A DNA stretch of 13,980 nt from the NCBI GenBank assembly GCA_947296835.1, contig CAMYQS010000014.1:1-13980 (forward strand), in the 5' to 3' direction. The notes under the pieces were generated by a model. The model did no database searches. It was not told the DNA's origin and worked only from the letters and a program-made list of their open reading frames with translations. Of the stretch, positions 6,805-13,979 are shown piece after piece. The first letter of the stretch is position 1. Each line of letters starts with the position of its first letter. Position numbers and translations under genes: made by a program. The DNA comes from an uncultured Atopostipes sp. (GTDB taxonomy: Bacteria; Bacillota; Bacilli; Lactobacillales; Carnobacteriaceae_A).

Positions 6805-6820
6805 TTCGAGTTGTCTCGAA
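6805..6820. promoter_or_regulatory. Palindrome at the nitroreductase transcription start, putative operator
   Basis: TTCGAGTTGTCTCGAA is a 6-4-6 inverted repeat about 10 bp downstream of the -10 box. The same core (TTCGA/TCGAA) recurs in the promoter spacer and in the palindrome at 6869-6887. A repressor binding here would block transcription; its identity is unknown. Confidence 0.5.
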
Positions 6821-6829
6821 TTCAAGATA

Positions 6830-6858
6830 ATAATATCATGCATTCATTTCGAAGTCAA
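6830..6858 (-). promoter_or_regulatory. Strong promoter of the nitroreductase gene
   Basis: On the minus strand -35 TTGACT (complement of 6853-6858) and -10 TATTAT (complement of 6830-6835) are 17 bp apart. A TTCGAAA directly follows the -35 box. The start codon is 57 bp downstream of the -10 box. Confidence 0.8.
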
Positions 6859-6868
6859 GGCTTTTATC

Positions 6869-6887
6869 ACGAATTCGAAGTATTCGT
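6869..6887. promoter_or_regulatory. Palindrome upstream of the nitroreductase -35, putative regulator site
   Basis: ACGAAT and ATTCGT form an inverted repeat with a seven-base spacer (TCGAAGT) immediately upstream of the -35 box. Its half-sites resemble those of the element at 6805-6820. The position fits an activator or an additional repressor site. Confidence 0.45.
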
Positions 6888-6919
6888 TTGAATAGTTATT
6901 TCTGTCGTATATTTTTAGT

Positions 6920-6948
6920 AAAAAACGCCTACTCCGTAGTGGATGCCT
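6920..6948 (-). terminator. Probable terminator of the ASCH gene
   Basis: On the minus strand CCACTAC pairs with GTAGG (one bulge) within GCATCC...GGCGT, followed by TTTTTT (complement of 6920-6925). The stem is imperfect. It starts just after the stop of the ASCH-domain gene. Confidence 0.6.
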
Positions 6949-6953
6949 AATCT

Positions 6954-7298
6954 TTATTTGATTATTTTTACTTTGATGGCTAGAGTTCCCCATTTTTGCT
7001 CTTGTTCAAGAGAGTAGATTTCATATGTTTGTTCTACCATCTCATCAATTGGATCTCCCACAGCATTAAATTCTTTTGCTGGGATATCCTCATACATCTC
7101 TTTAAATGTTCGGTAGTGTCTTAATTCAAGTATTTCAGCCGTTATTGTTTCATTACTATTGGGTACTTTTGTAAATACAATGGTATCGCCTATTTTCAAC
7201 TTTCTTCTTTTCTCATCATTCAATCTAACTTCCACTGTTTTGCGCCCTGATTTCATCGAGTGAAAGGGTTTATCGTACAATCCCATCTGGTGTTCCAT
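6954..7298 (-). CDS. ASCH domain-containing protein
   Basis: A 114-residue protein consisting of a single ASCH (ASC-1 homology) beta-barrel. The hallmarks are LYDKPFHSMKSGRKTVEVRL with the conserved GRKTVEVR core (18-25), then KLKIGDTIVF (33-42). The family binds RNA or modified nucleosides; its member YqfB is an N4-acetylcytidine amidohydrolase that uses Lys, Thr and Glu. Lys20 and Thr21 lie in the matching motif here, but I cannot confirm the enzymatic activity. A clear GAGGAG stands eight bases before ATG 7298. A probable promoter is at 7349-7378 and a terminator follows at 6920-6948, so it seems monocistronic. Location is cytoplasmic, with no signal sequence. Confidence 0.9.
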   Translation of the reverse strand: MEHQMGLYDKPFHSMKSGRKTVEVRLNDEKRRKLKIGDTIVFTKVPNSNETITAEILELRHYRTFKEMYEDIPAKEFNAVGDPIDEMVEQTYEIYSLEQEQKWGTLAIKVKIIK

Positions 7299-7348
7299 CT
7301 TATTTGCTCCTCGTATTTAAATATATACTCCTATTATTCTATACTTCT

Positions 7349-7378
7349 ATCATATGAGCAATTATTTAGGTATGTAAA
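7349..7378 (-). promoter_or_regulatory. Probable promoter of the ASCH gene
   Basis: On the minus strand TTTACA (complement of 7373-7378) and TATGAT (complement of 7349-7354) are 18 bp apart, and the start codon follows about 50 bp downstream. Confidence 0.5.
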
Positions 7379-7412
7379 CATTACTGCCGGTGCAGTGTGA
7401 AATTTCAAAACA
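7379..7412. repeat. Degenerate relic of the 41-bp repeat found at 7983-8087
   Basis: The stretch contains TTACTGCCGG and AAATTTCAAAA in the same order as the tandem repeats upstream of the lipoprotein gene (TTTACTGTGGC... AATTTCAAAATGATG). It is directly followed by a hairpin related to that at 8113-8152. The match is imperfect. Confidence 0.4.
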
Positions 7413-7452
7413 TAAAAATAGTGCGATACCCTTCTTAAGGTACTGCACTATT
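7413..7452 (-). terminator. Terminator of the small lipoprotein gene
   Basis: AATAGTGC (7417-7424) pairs with GCACTATT (7445-7452), and inner bases (ATACC/GGTA) extend it. On the minus strand TTTTTATG follows. The sequence is closely related to the glpF terminator at 8113-8152. Confidence 0.85.
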
Positions 7453-7477
7453 GTTTTAAAATCTCATTTATAATTCT

Positions 7478-7885
7478 TTATTTTTTATTTAATAATTCTT
7501 CATATTCATCAACATCATCGAACTCAGTTGAAAAATAGGCTGGAACTTTGCTTTCATTTATCAATTCAATTAGGTTACCATCATTTATTTGAGCAATACT
7601 AACTTCAAAAGAATCCTCAGATGTTAAAGTAGTTTCAAATTCTTGTTTATCTCCTTTAAAAAGATAAGTATTTTCTGATTGTTTCTCAAATACTCCACGA
7701 TCAACTTCTCGATTATCAATATATTGAACAAAAGTGTTCTCTTCTGGTTGAATTGCAATATGAATCACATATCCCTCAACGCGTTCACTAATATAGCTTC
7801 CGCCTAATAGTGGGGCTGAATTTGACGAACAGCTTACTACTAACAAAAATATAAAAGATGTTAATATAATTTTTATTTTTCTCAA
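7478..7885 (-). CDS. Small lipoprotein of unknown function
   Basis: From TTG 7885 the protein has 135 residues. It opens with a basic n-region, a hydrophobic core and the lipobox VVSC (Cys19), so it should be exported and lipid-anchored. The mature part is acidic, predicted mostly beta strands, ending DVDEYEELLNKK; I recognise no domain. The frame stays open up to ATG 7975, but that ATG would lie inside the promoter (-10 at 7955-7960) and would spoil the signal peptide. TTG 7885 has GGAGAG six bases upstream and makes a canonical lipoprotein signal, so I choose it. The gene stands alone, bracketed by two related repeat/hairpin elements (7379-7452 and 8064-8152). It could be an accessory or acquired gene. 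Confidence 0.8.
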   Translation of the reverse strand: MRKIKIILTSFIFLLVVSCSSNSAPLLGGSYISERVEGYVIHIAIQPEENTFVQYIDNREVDRGVFEKQSENTYLFKGDKQEFETTLTSEDSFEVSIAQINDGNLIELINESKVPAYFSTEFDDVDEYEELLNKK

Positions 7886-7954
7886 TTGATACTCTCCTAC
7901 TCTTTTTGAAATAAAAGCCATCCGCTGAACTAAACTACCTCTCGTTTGACATTT

Positions 7955-7982
7955 ATAGTATATCATATTATACAATTATCAA
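7955..7982 (-). promoter_or_regulatory. Promoter of the small lipoprotein gene
   Basis: On the minus strand TTGATA (complement of 7977-7982) and TACTAT (complement of 7955-7960) are 16 bp apart. Inverted heptamers CGTTTGA (7943-7949) and TCAAACG (7979-7985) flank the promoter. It explains the TTG start at 7885 with a leader of about 60 bases. Confidence 0.6.
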
Positions 7983-8087
7983 ACGTAAATATTTTACTGT
8001 GGCATAATTTCAAAATGATGTTACGTATATTTTTTTACTGCGGCACAATTTCAAAATGATGTAACGTATATTTTTTTACTGTGGCAC
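7983..8087. repeat. About 2.6 tandem copies of a 41-bp repeat
   Basis: Copies are at 7983-8022, 8023-8063 and (partial) 8064-8087. Each begins ACGTA(A/T)AT and contains a T-rich run, ACTG(T/C)GGCA and then AATTTCAAAATGATGT; the third leaves the pattern after GGCAC. Copies 1 and 2 differ by a few substitutions and one base of length. They lie between the lipoprotein promoter and the glpF terminator. The sequence is unrelated to the 40-bp array at 5766-5885. Confidence 0.88.
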
Positions 8088-8112
8088 TGTGTACTTACTT
8101 TATATTAATTTA

Positions 8113-8152
8113 CAAAAATAGTGCAATACCCTTACTTTAGGCATTGCACTAT
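8113..8152 (-). terminator. Terminator of the glp operon
   Basis: ATAGTGCAATACC (8118-8130) pairs with GGCATTGCACTAT (8140-8152) with one mismatch, and TTTTTG follows on the minus strand. It lies 15 bp after the glpF stop. It is a close relative of the hairpin at 7413-7452. Confidence 0.88.
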
Positions 8153-8167
8153 GGATTAAAAATATAA

Positions 8168-8872
8168 TTAGATTAAGCCGTATACTAATACAGCTACGAT
8201 GGCACCGATGATTGGACCTACAATTGGCATTAAAGCGTATTTCCAGTCTGAGTCGCCTTTGTTTGGAATTGGTAAGAATGCGTGAGCAATACGCGGCCCT
8301 AAGTCACGAGCTGGGTTAATTGCATAACCTGTCGTTCCACCTAATGATAGACCGATACCGATGATTAGAGCACCCACTATTAAGTTACCTGCCCATGGGA
8401 ATGTGTCGTAGTTTGAGAATGATAAGATTCCAAACATTAAGACGAATGTTCCAATTGCTTCACTGATTAAGTTGGTTACCGGGTTATAGATTTCTGGTGC
8501 TGTTGCAAATGTTGCTAAGATTGCACCTTGGTCTTCTGTGATGTCGTAGTGGTCTTTATATTGCAACCATACGAATACTGCACCTAAGATAGCTCCGATC
8601 ATTTGAGCTGCGATGTAAGGCAACACTGATCCCCAAGGTAATTCACCTGCAAGCGCAAACGCAATTGTTACTGCTGGGTTTAGGTGAGCCGGGCTCATGT
8701 AACCTGATACAAATGCACCCATTGTTACCGCAATACCCCAACCGATTGTAATTGTTAACCAACCAGCGTTATTACTTTTTGTTTTATCTAATAAGTTTCC
8801 GGCTACAATACCGTTCCCTAATAATACCAAAATAAATGTTCCTAATAATTCCCCAATAAATTCTGTTCCCAT
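8168..8872 (-). CDS. glpF: Glycerol uptake facilitator (aquaglyceroporin)
   Basis: A 234-residue channel of the MIP family with six membrane segments and the two half-helix NPA motifs, HLNPAVT (N65) and INPARDLGPR (N186). Arg189 is the selectivity-filter arginine, and the following Asp190 is typical of glycerol-conducting members rather than pure water channels. It lets glycerol diffuse through the cytoplasmic membrane. I choose ATG 8872, which has GAGGAG in front; a TTG 18 bases upstream would place that ribosome site inside the coding sequence. It is the last gene of the glpK-glpO-glpF operon, 76 bp after glpO, with a 10-bp hairpin in the gap. A terminator follows. Confidence 0.96.
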   Translation of the reverse strand: MGTEFIGELLGTFILVLLGNGIVAGNLLDKTKSNNAGWLTITIGWGIAVTMGAFVSGYMSPAHLNPAVTIAFALAGELPWGSVLPYIAAQMIGAILGAVFVWLQYKDHYDITEDQGAILATFATAPEIYNPVTNLISEAIGTFVLMFGILSFSNYDTFPWAGNLIVGALIIGIGLSLGGTTGYAINPARDLGPRIAHAFLPIPNKGDSDWKYALMPIVGPIIGAIVAVLVYGLI

Positions 8873-8896
8873 AGTTTTCTCCTCAATCAATCAATC

Positions 8897-8929
8897 AGGG
8901 GATCAGCCTCAGACTCTTACTGATCCCCT
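8897..8929. other. Intercistronic hairpin between glpO and glpF
   Basis: AGGGGATCAG (8897-8906) pairs perfectly with CTGATCCCCT (8920-8929) around a 13-base loop. On the minus (mRNA) strand it is followed by repeated TGAT units and the glpF ribosome site, not by a T-run, so it is not a standard terminator. It may stabilise the glpK-glpO message, be a processing site or lower glpF expression. Confidence 0.7.
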
Positions 8930-8948
8930 GTGTGTTGTTATTTAGTTT

Positions 8949-10784
8949 TTATTTTTTTGTTGCTGCTTTTAATTCTCTTAAATCACTTTCTGCTAATACA
9001 CGGTCTAATTCAGCTAGGTGAGCTTCTTTTTCTGATTCGCTCCAGCTTAGGAAGTTTGCCATTTCATTCGCTACAGGTTGGATTAACGCATCCAATGATT
9101 CACGCATGAATAATAAGTGGTTTGTTCTTCTTAAGAAGTAGTCAACCGGCGTTAGAACCATTTCTTCGCGCATTGTGTAGTGTAAAACTAACGTGTCGCG
9201 TAGTGATAAGCCTTCTGCTGCTTCTAAATCAGCAACTAAGTTGAACACGCGTGGTGCGTTTGAACCAAATACATTCGCGATATAGCGTGCATCCGCTACT
9301 TCTAATCCACGTTTTACACCTAATTGTGCGAATGTCTCTAATTCTGAATCCACGTTTGATGGGTTCAATTCTCCACCTGAAACAGGGTACGTTTTCGAGT
9401 TAACTAACGTGTACTTACGGTCGTAGTCTTCAGCTAATAGGCTAATAATGTCATGCATTGCGCCTTCAGCCATTTTACGGTAATCCGTAATTTTTCCACC
9501 AGCTAATGTGATTAAACCATTCTCGTCAATTTCAAGTGAACTACCACGTGAAATTGTTGATGGGTTTTTCTCAGATGTATTACTTTCGATTGAAAGAATC
9601 GCTTCTGTTACGTCATCGCGGTTTACTTCGTTGTTTAAGTATTGGCTAACAACTGCAATTAAGTTATCAAAGCTTTCATCTGAGATCGAACCATTGTCTC
9701 CACCATTATAGTCAGATGCGTTGTTTCCTGAAATGAGTGGTCGTAAACCAGCCCAGCTACTTTCGATATCGTCTAATACGATATTTGCTTGTGGGAATCG
9801 ATTGTTTACGACTTCTAATAAGTAATCCACGTCATCTTGTGTAACCGTTGGATGAGCTAAATCATCCGTGTAATCTGTGTCTGTTGTACCGAAGTACGTT
9901 TTGTTTTCACGCGGAATAACAAATACCATACGTCCGTCACCTAGACCTGTATCAAAGTATGTTGCGTTTGGTACTTTGATTTTACTGTTATCCACTACAA
10001 GGTGAACCCCTTTAGTTGGACGCATTTGTAATTTTTCTTCGCCCTCGTTATCCATATTACGAACAACGTCACTCCATGGACCTGTCGTGTTGATAACGTA
10101 ACGTGCTTTAATTTCAAACGTTTTGTCAGTTAACATGTCTTTGGCTTTTACCCCAATGATCTGGCCGTTATCGTCTTTTAAGTAACCTTCTGCTTTTACG
10201 CGGCTTGCAATTAGCGCGCCGTCTTCGTTTGCACGCTTAATGTTTTCGATTACTAGACGTGCATCGTTGTTGATGTAGTCTAGATACTCTCCACCACCAA
10301 TTAATCCTTCTTCTTTAATATCTGGTTCGCGTTCTAGAACTTCTGCTTTTGAAAGCTCCTTGTTCGCTAAAGGCGTACCTGTTACACCAGCTAATAAGTC
10401 ATATAAGTCCATTGCAACTTTTAGACGGAACATGCTAAATGTTGAGTTCGGCTCATCGTAAATAGGTAATAACATACGATCTGCTTTTGGTATGTGTGGT
10501 GCGATTTGTTGAACAACTGCACGTTCTTGAACAGTATCTGAAACCACTTCGACGTCAAATTGCTTCAAGTAACGAATCCCACCGTGAACTAGTTTCGTCG
10601 AACGACTACTTGTTCCTTCAGCGAAGTCTTGCATTTCAATTAGACCGGTATCCAAACCACTTGCTGCTGCTTGAATGGCTACACCTGCACCCGTAATTCC
10701 CCCACCAATGATTAGTAGGTCTAATGTACGGTCTTGTAATTTTTCAATGGCTCTTTGGCGTGTGTCTTTTGAAAATCTCATCAT
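8949..10784 (-). CDS. glpO: Alpha-glycerophosphate oxidase (FAD-dependent, H2O2-forming)
   Basis: A 611-residue flavoprotein. The N-terminal dinucleotide-binding motif is LLIIGGGITGAGVA (Gly27-Gly34), followed by the family block EGTSSRSTKLVHGGIRYL. The C-terminal half contains TLAGGKITDYRKMAEGAM. It catalyses oxidation of sn-glycerol 3-phosphate to dihydroxyacetone phosphate. The length and an acidic, Ser/Asn-rich insert of about 50 residues (around SGNNASDYNGGDNG to SNTSEKNPS) match the soluble oxidase GlpO of streptococci and enterococci rather than the shorter GlpD dehydrogenase of about 555 residues. Electrons should therefore go to O2 and give H2O2. The start MMRF has AAGGAG eight bases upstream. 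It lies 15 bp after glpK and is co-transcribed. Confidence 0.94.
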   Translation of the reverse strand: MMRFSKDTRQRAIEKLQDRTLDLLIIGGGITGAGVAIQAAASGLDTGLIEMQDFAEGTSSRSTKLVHGGIRYLKQFDVEVVSDTVQERAVVQQIAPHIPKADRMLLPIYDEPNSTFSMFRLKVAMDLYDLLAGVTGTPLANKELSKAEVLEREPDIKEEGLIGGGEYLDYINNDARLVIENIKRANEDGALIASRVKAEGYLKDDNGQIIGVKAKDMLTDKTFEIKARYVINTTGPWSDVVRNMDNEGEEKLQMRPTKGVHLVVDNSKIKVPNATYFDTGLGDGRMVFVIPRENKTYFGTTDTDYTDDLAHPTVTQDDVDYLLEVVNNRFPQANIVLDDIESSWAGLRPLISGNNASDYNGGDNGSISDESFDNLIAVVSQYLNNEVNRDDVTEAILSIESNTSEKNPSTISRGSSLEIDENGLITLAGGKITDYRKMAEGAMHDIISLLAEDYDRKYTLVNSKTYPVSGGELNPSNVDSELETFAQLGVKRGLEVADARYIANVFGSNAPRVFNLVADLEAAEGLSLRDTLVLHYTMREEMVLTPVDYFLRRTNHLLFMRESLDALIQPVANEMANFLSWSESEKEAHLAELDRVLAESDLRELKAATKK

Positions 10785-10799
10785 TTTACTCTCTCCTTC

Positions 10800-12311
10800 T
10801 TAAAATTCTAATTCATCTTCTTCAGAGAATACTCGTGTTGCGTGAACGGCTTTCTTCCATCCGCGGTAAAGTTGCTCTTTACGTGCGTTGTTCATTGAAG
10901 GTGTGAACGTTTCGCTTGCTTCGTTTAGTGTTTTAATTTCATCTAAATCTTTCCAGAAGCCTACTGCTAAACCAGCTAAGAATGCTGCTCCTAATGCCGT
11001 TGTTTCTAGGTTTTTAGCACGTGCGATTTCGATTCCGATAATGTCTGACTGGAATTGCATTAAGTAGTTGTTCATCGCTGCTCCACCATCAACTTTTAAG
11101 ACAGGAATCTTCATGTCCGTGTCGTCTTGCATCGTGTCGATAACGTCGCGAACTTGGTATGCGATTGATTGAACAGTCGCTTTAACAAAGTCATTTTTCG
11201 TTGTTCCACGCGTTACACCAAAGACTGAACCACGTGCGTTAGAGTCCCAGTATGGCGCTCCCAGGCCTGTGAAAGCCGGTACAACATATACTTCGTCGTT
11301 GTTCGTTGAGTTTAGTGCTAACTCTTCTGATTCTGCAGATGTTTCAATCATCTCTAGACCGTCACGCAACCATTGGACTGAACTACCCGCAACAAAGATT
11401 GAACCTTCTAATGCGTAAAAGATTTTTCCGTTGATACCGTAACCGATTGTTGTTAATAAGTTATTTTTCGACATTTGAACTTTGTCACCTGTGTTCATAA
11501 TAATAAATGAACCTGTACCGTAAGTATTTTTAACCATTCCTGGCTCAAATGCTAACTGACCGAATAATGCCGCTTGTTGGTCCCCTGCCATTCCACCGAT
11601 TGGCACTTCGCCACCGTAAAAATGGAATGGAGCTGTTTTTCCGTAAATTTCTGAGTTTGATTTAACTTCTGGTAATATTTTCGCTGGGATGTTTAATAGT
11701 TCTAAAATTTCAGTATCCCATTCTAACTCTTTAATGTTGTATAACATTGTACGAGCTGCGTTCGAGTAGTCTGTTACGTGATTTTCGCCGTTCGTTAATT
11801 TCCAGACTAACCATGTATCAATTGTTCCGAATAATAATTCGCCTTTTTCAGCACGTTCTTGAGCGCCTTCAACGTTGTCTAAGATCCAACGAATTTTTGT
11901 TGCTGAGAAGTACGCATCGATTACTAGACCTGTTTTTTCATGAATCATTTCAGAGTGGCCAGCTTCTTTAAGCTGGTCTGCGATATCTGCTGTTTGACGT
12001 GATTGCCAAACGATCGCGTTGTAAATAGGTAAACCTGTTGTTTTGTCCCAAACTACTGTCGTTTCACGTTGGTTCGTAATTCCGATTCCAGCAATTTGTG
12101 TTGGTTTTATACCGCTTTCAATAAATGCACCTGCAATAACTGATTGAACCGATGTCCAAATTTCATTCGCATTATGCTCTACCCAACCTGCTTTGGGAAA
12201 GATTTGAGTAAATTCTTTTTGGTAGCTACTAACTTTTTCACCTTTTTTATTAAAGATGATTGCTCTTGAGCTTGTTGTACCTTGGTCGATGGATAAAATG
12301 TACTTTTCCAT
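10800..12311 (-). CDS. glpK: Glycerol kinase
   Basis: A 503-residue FGGY-family kinase, full length. It has the N-terminal phosphate-binding loop SIDQGTTSSRAI (7-18), ITNQRETTVVW (78-88), the active-site region TIDTWLVWKLTNG (163-175), and AGDQQAALFGQ (242-252). It makes sn-glycerol 3-phosphate from glycerol and ATP. His230 in APFHFYGGEVPIGG corresponds to the histidine (His232 in enterococci) that enzyme I/HPr of the sugar phosphotransferase system phosphorylates to activate the enzyme, so activity should fall when preferred sugars are present (established for relatives, inferred here). AGGGGGA precedes the ATG. It is the first gene of the operon, followed 15 bp later by glpO. Confidence 0.97.
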   Translation of the reverse strand: MEKYILSIDQGTTSSRAIIFNKKGEKVSSYQKEFTQIFPKAGWVEHNANEIWTSVQSVIAGAFIESGIKPTQIAGIGITNQRETTVVWDKTTGLPIYNAIVWQSRQTADIADQLKEAGHSEMIHEKTGLVIDAYFSATKIRWILDNVEGAQERAEKGELLFGTIDTWLVWKLTNGENHVTDYSNAARTMLYNIKELEWDTEILELLNIPAKILPEVKSNSEIYGKTAPFHFYGGEVPIGGMAGDQQAALFGQLAFEPGMVKNTYGTGSFIIMNTGDKVQMSKNNLLTTIGYGINGKIFYALEGSIFVAGSSVQWLRDGLEMIETSAESEELALNSTNNDEVYVVPAFTGLGAPYWDSNARGSVFGVTRGTTKNDFVKATVQSIAYQVRDVIDTMQDDTDMKIPVLKVDGGAAMNNYLMQFQSDIIGIEIARAKNLETTALGAAFLAGLAVGFWKDLDEIKTLNEASETFTPSMNNARKEQLYRGWKKAVHATRVFSEEDELEF

Positions 12312-12333
12312 TGATAGTCCCCCTGTTTGTGTA

Positions 12334-12364
12334 ATTATACAATAATATTATAAGTAATTGTTAA
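12334..12364 (-). promoter_or_regulatory. Probable promoter of the glpKOF operon
   Basis: On the minus strand TATAAT (complement of 12334-12339) is preceded by TAACAA or TTAACA (complement of 12358-12364) at 18-19 bp. A second TATAAT is at the complement of 12347-12352, so the exact start is open. The weak -35 is compatible with a promoter that needs an activator. Confidence 0.45.
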
Positions 12365-12372
12365 TGCTTTCA
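12359..12372. promoter_or_regulatory. cre-like site (CcpA operator) overlapping the glpK -35
   Basis: On the minus strand TGAAAGCATTAACA matches the catabolite-responsive element consensus (TGNAANCGNWNNCA) except that the central CG reads CA. It overlaps the proposed -35 box, a position suited to CcpA repression. This fits the known catabolite control of glycerol operons in lactic acid bacteria. Confidence 0.6.
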
Positions 12373-12481
12373 TTTGTTTTATAACACTACTTTACCCCTT
12401 ATATTTCTTTGTAACTATCGTCTTTTTTTTATATCCAGAAAAAAATGAGATTGATTTCATTGGAAGCTTGGTCTAACAATG

Positions 12482-12513
12482 AAAAGACTAGCCTCAAAAA
12501 TTCGAAGCTAGTC
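12482..12513 (-). terminator. Terminator of the Mga-like regulator gene
   Basis: GACTAGC (complement of 12507-12513) pairs with GCTAGTC (complement of 12486-12492), with further inner pairing, and TTTTC follows on the minus strand. It separates the regulator from the glp operon. Confidence 0.8.
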
Positions 12514-12518
12514 GGGGA

Positions 12519-13979
12519 TTAATTGTTTTTATCGGCTAAATAGTCACTAATTATGCCTTCTAGTTGCTGTATATCAAACGGATTGGGTGCACCTTTTAGA
12601 TAATAGGTAGCTATTTCATATGTTTGATCGTAAACATTTGAAATGACAAAATCAAATCGTTTCTTCTCCTGCCACGGCTCTAGCATCACTAAGCGGTTGA
12701 CTTCTAACTGTTGACGCAGAACCGTTAAAACTGGTAACCGTTTCGTTTCTGAACCCGATAAATCGACTCCGATTACGATATGGCGTGGTGTTTGATAGAT
12801 AACATAAGATAAAACTTCCATAATACGCCAACGCATTTTCACAAACAGGTCACCATATTGGTCCGTTTCGATACCATAGACATCTTTTGCCACTTCGCGA
12901 ATCATCTCTTCCGCACGTTCTTCGTGGTCTAACGTCATGCTGTTGCCAATGACCGCCAAGTCTTCGTCTAAACGGTAAGCGCGGTCAATTAAGGCCCCTT
13001 TAAAGAAGTACAGTTGCCCCAGTACTTGGTTCAACGTGTACATCCCTTGTTCATTCAGGTTTTCACCTGTTGGTACAATCAAGCGGATTACACGTAAGCC
13101 AATGGTCGTTGCATCACTGACAGGACCACCATAGCCTAGTTTTCGTTCCATCACATGTGGGGATAGAATCGACATGGTTGTGATAAAAATAAACTGACAC
13201 ATTACTTCTTCCTCTTCTACTTCAAGCGCATAACGACTTAAGTAGCGCAACATTTGTTGGCGCATTTGCTGGTAGAATCGGTGATTTTGATACAGTTTCA
13301 TCTGCTGTTTCAAGGTTTTGAAATTCTTCTTTTTTAGGCCGATTCGTTTTTTCGTTACTGAAAACCACAACGCTAATTTGAATTCATTGGTCGTCGACAT
13401 ATTAGTCGCCCAAACGAGCTTAATCGCATCAATCATACTTTTGAATTGTGATAGCTCGAAGCGTTTGGTCATCTCTTTTTTGGGGATTGTTAGCCAATAT
13501 AGTTGGTAGTAAAAGTAACGAATCTGGTGTTCCTCACCTCTTAGACGGCCGTTTTTAATACTAATGCCAAATTCTTTTAATTCAGTGTTTAGGGAGGCGA
13601 GTTGTCGATGTAAGGTCGCTTCACTAATAAACAATTCTTGGGATAACTTCTGTACCGTAAATTCATCTTTTGAATACAGATAATTGAGTATTTTAATTTT
13701 TACTGAGAAAGGCAATACGAGTTGAATCAAATCTTCTTTTGTTACTTGATGCCCCATTGACAAGGACAGATTATCATCTTCAAAAGTGATCGATAATTCA
13801 AAGTCACTTTCTTGGGCGAGGTTATTTAAATCTCTTATATATTTAATCAACGTTGAACGTGACAAACCCGTCTTGTCTAAAATGTCTTTCAACGTCGCTT
13901 CCGCTGGTTGTTCCATCAAAGTTGAAATGAGTACTAATTGCTTTCTCTCTCTTTTTTCAAATAGATTGTTAAGATGCAT
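12519..13979 (-). CDS. Mga-like / PRD-containing transcriptional regulator, probably of the glp operon
   Basis: A 486-residue protein with two N-terminal helix-turn-helix domains (about residues 28-52, GLSRSTLIKYIRDL, and 108-130, LFISEATLHRQL), a long helical middle region as in Mga/PRD regulators, and a C-terminal domain (about 400-486, HIVIGVDLSG ... FDFVISNVYD) resembling an EIIB-type domain. Mga-family proteins respond to the sugar phosphotransferase system through phosphorylation of PRD histidines. Its place directly upstream of glpK in the same direction suggests it controls glycerol use (inference). The ATG ends one base before the window edge. NLFEKRERKQL is a typical start for this family, so the gene is probably complete, but an earlier start outside cannot be excluded. 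Confidence 0.85.
   Translation of the reverse strand: MHLNNLFEKRERKQLVLISTLMEQPAEATLKDILDKTGLSRSTLIKYIRDLNNLAQESDFELSITFEDDNLSLSMGHQVTKEDLIQLVLPFSVKIKILNYLYSKDEFTVQKLSQELFISEATLHRQLASLNTELKEFGISIKNGRLRGEEHQIRYFYYQLYWLTIPKKEMTKRFELSQFKSMIDAIKLVWATNMSTTNEFKLALWFSVTKKRIGLKKKNFKTLKQQMKLYQNHRFYQQMRQQMLRYLSRYALEVEEEEVMCQFIFITTMSILSPHVMERKLGYGGPVSDATTIGLRVIRLIVPTGENLNEQGMYTLNQVLGQLYFFKGALIDRAYRLDEDLAVIGNSMTLDHEERAEEMIREVAKDVYGIETDQYGDLFVKMRWRIMEVLSYVIYQTPRHIVIGVDLSGSETKRLPVLTVLRQQLEVNRLVMLEPWQEKKRFDFVISNVYDQTYEIATYYLKGAPNPFDIQQLEGIISDYLADKNN

Noticed and set aside
6869..6887. LexA (SOS) box
   Set aside because: The half-sites ACGAAT/ATTCGT with a seven-base spacer do not match the CGAAC-N4-GTTCG arrangement.
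7983..8087. CRISPR array or replication iterons
   Set aside because: There are no spacers, fewer than three copies and no replication gene nearby.
8949..10784. GlpD glycerol-3-phosphate dehydrogenase instead of GlpO
   Set aside because: The length of 611 residues and the acidic insert in the second half favour the oxidase type, although activity is not proven.
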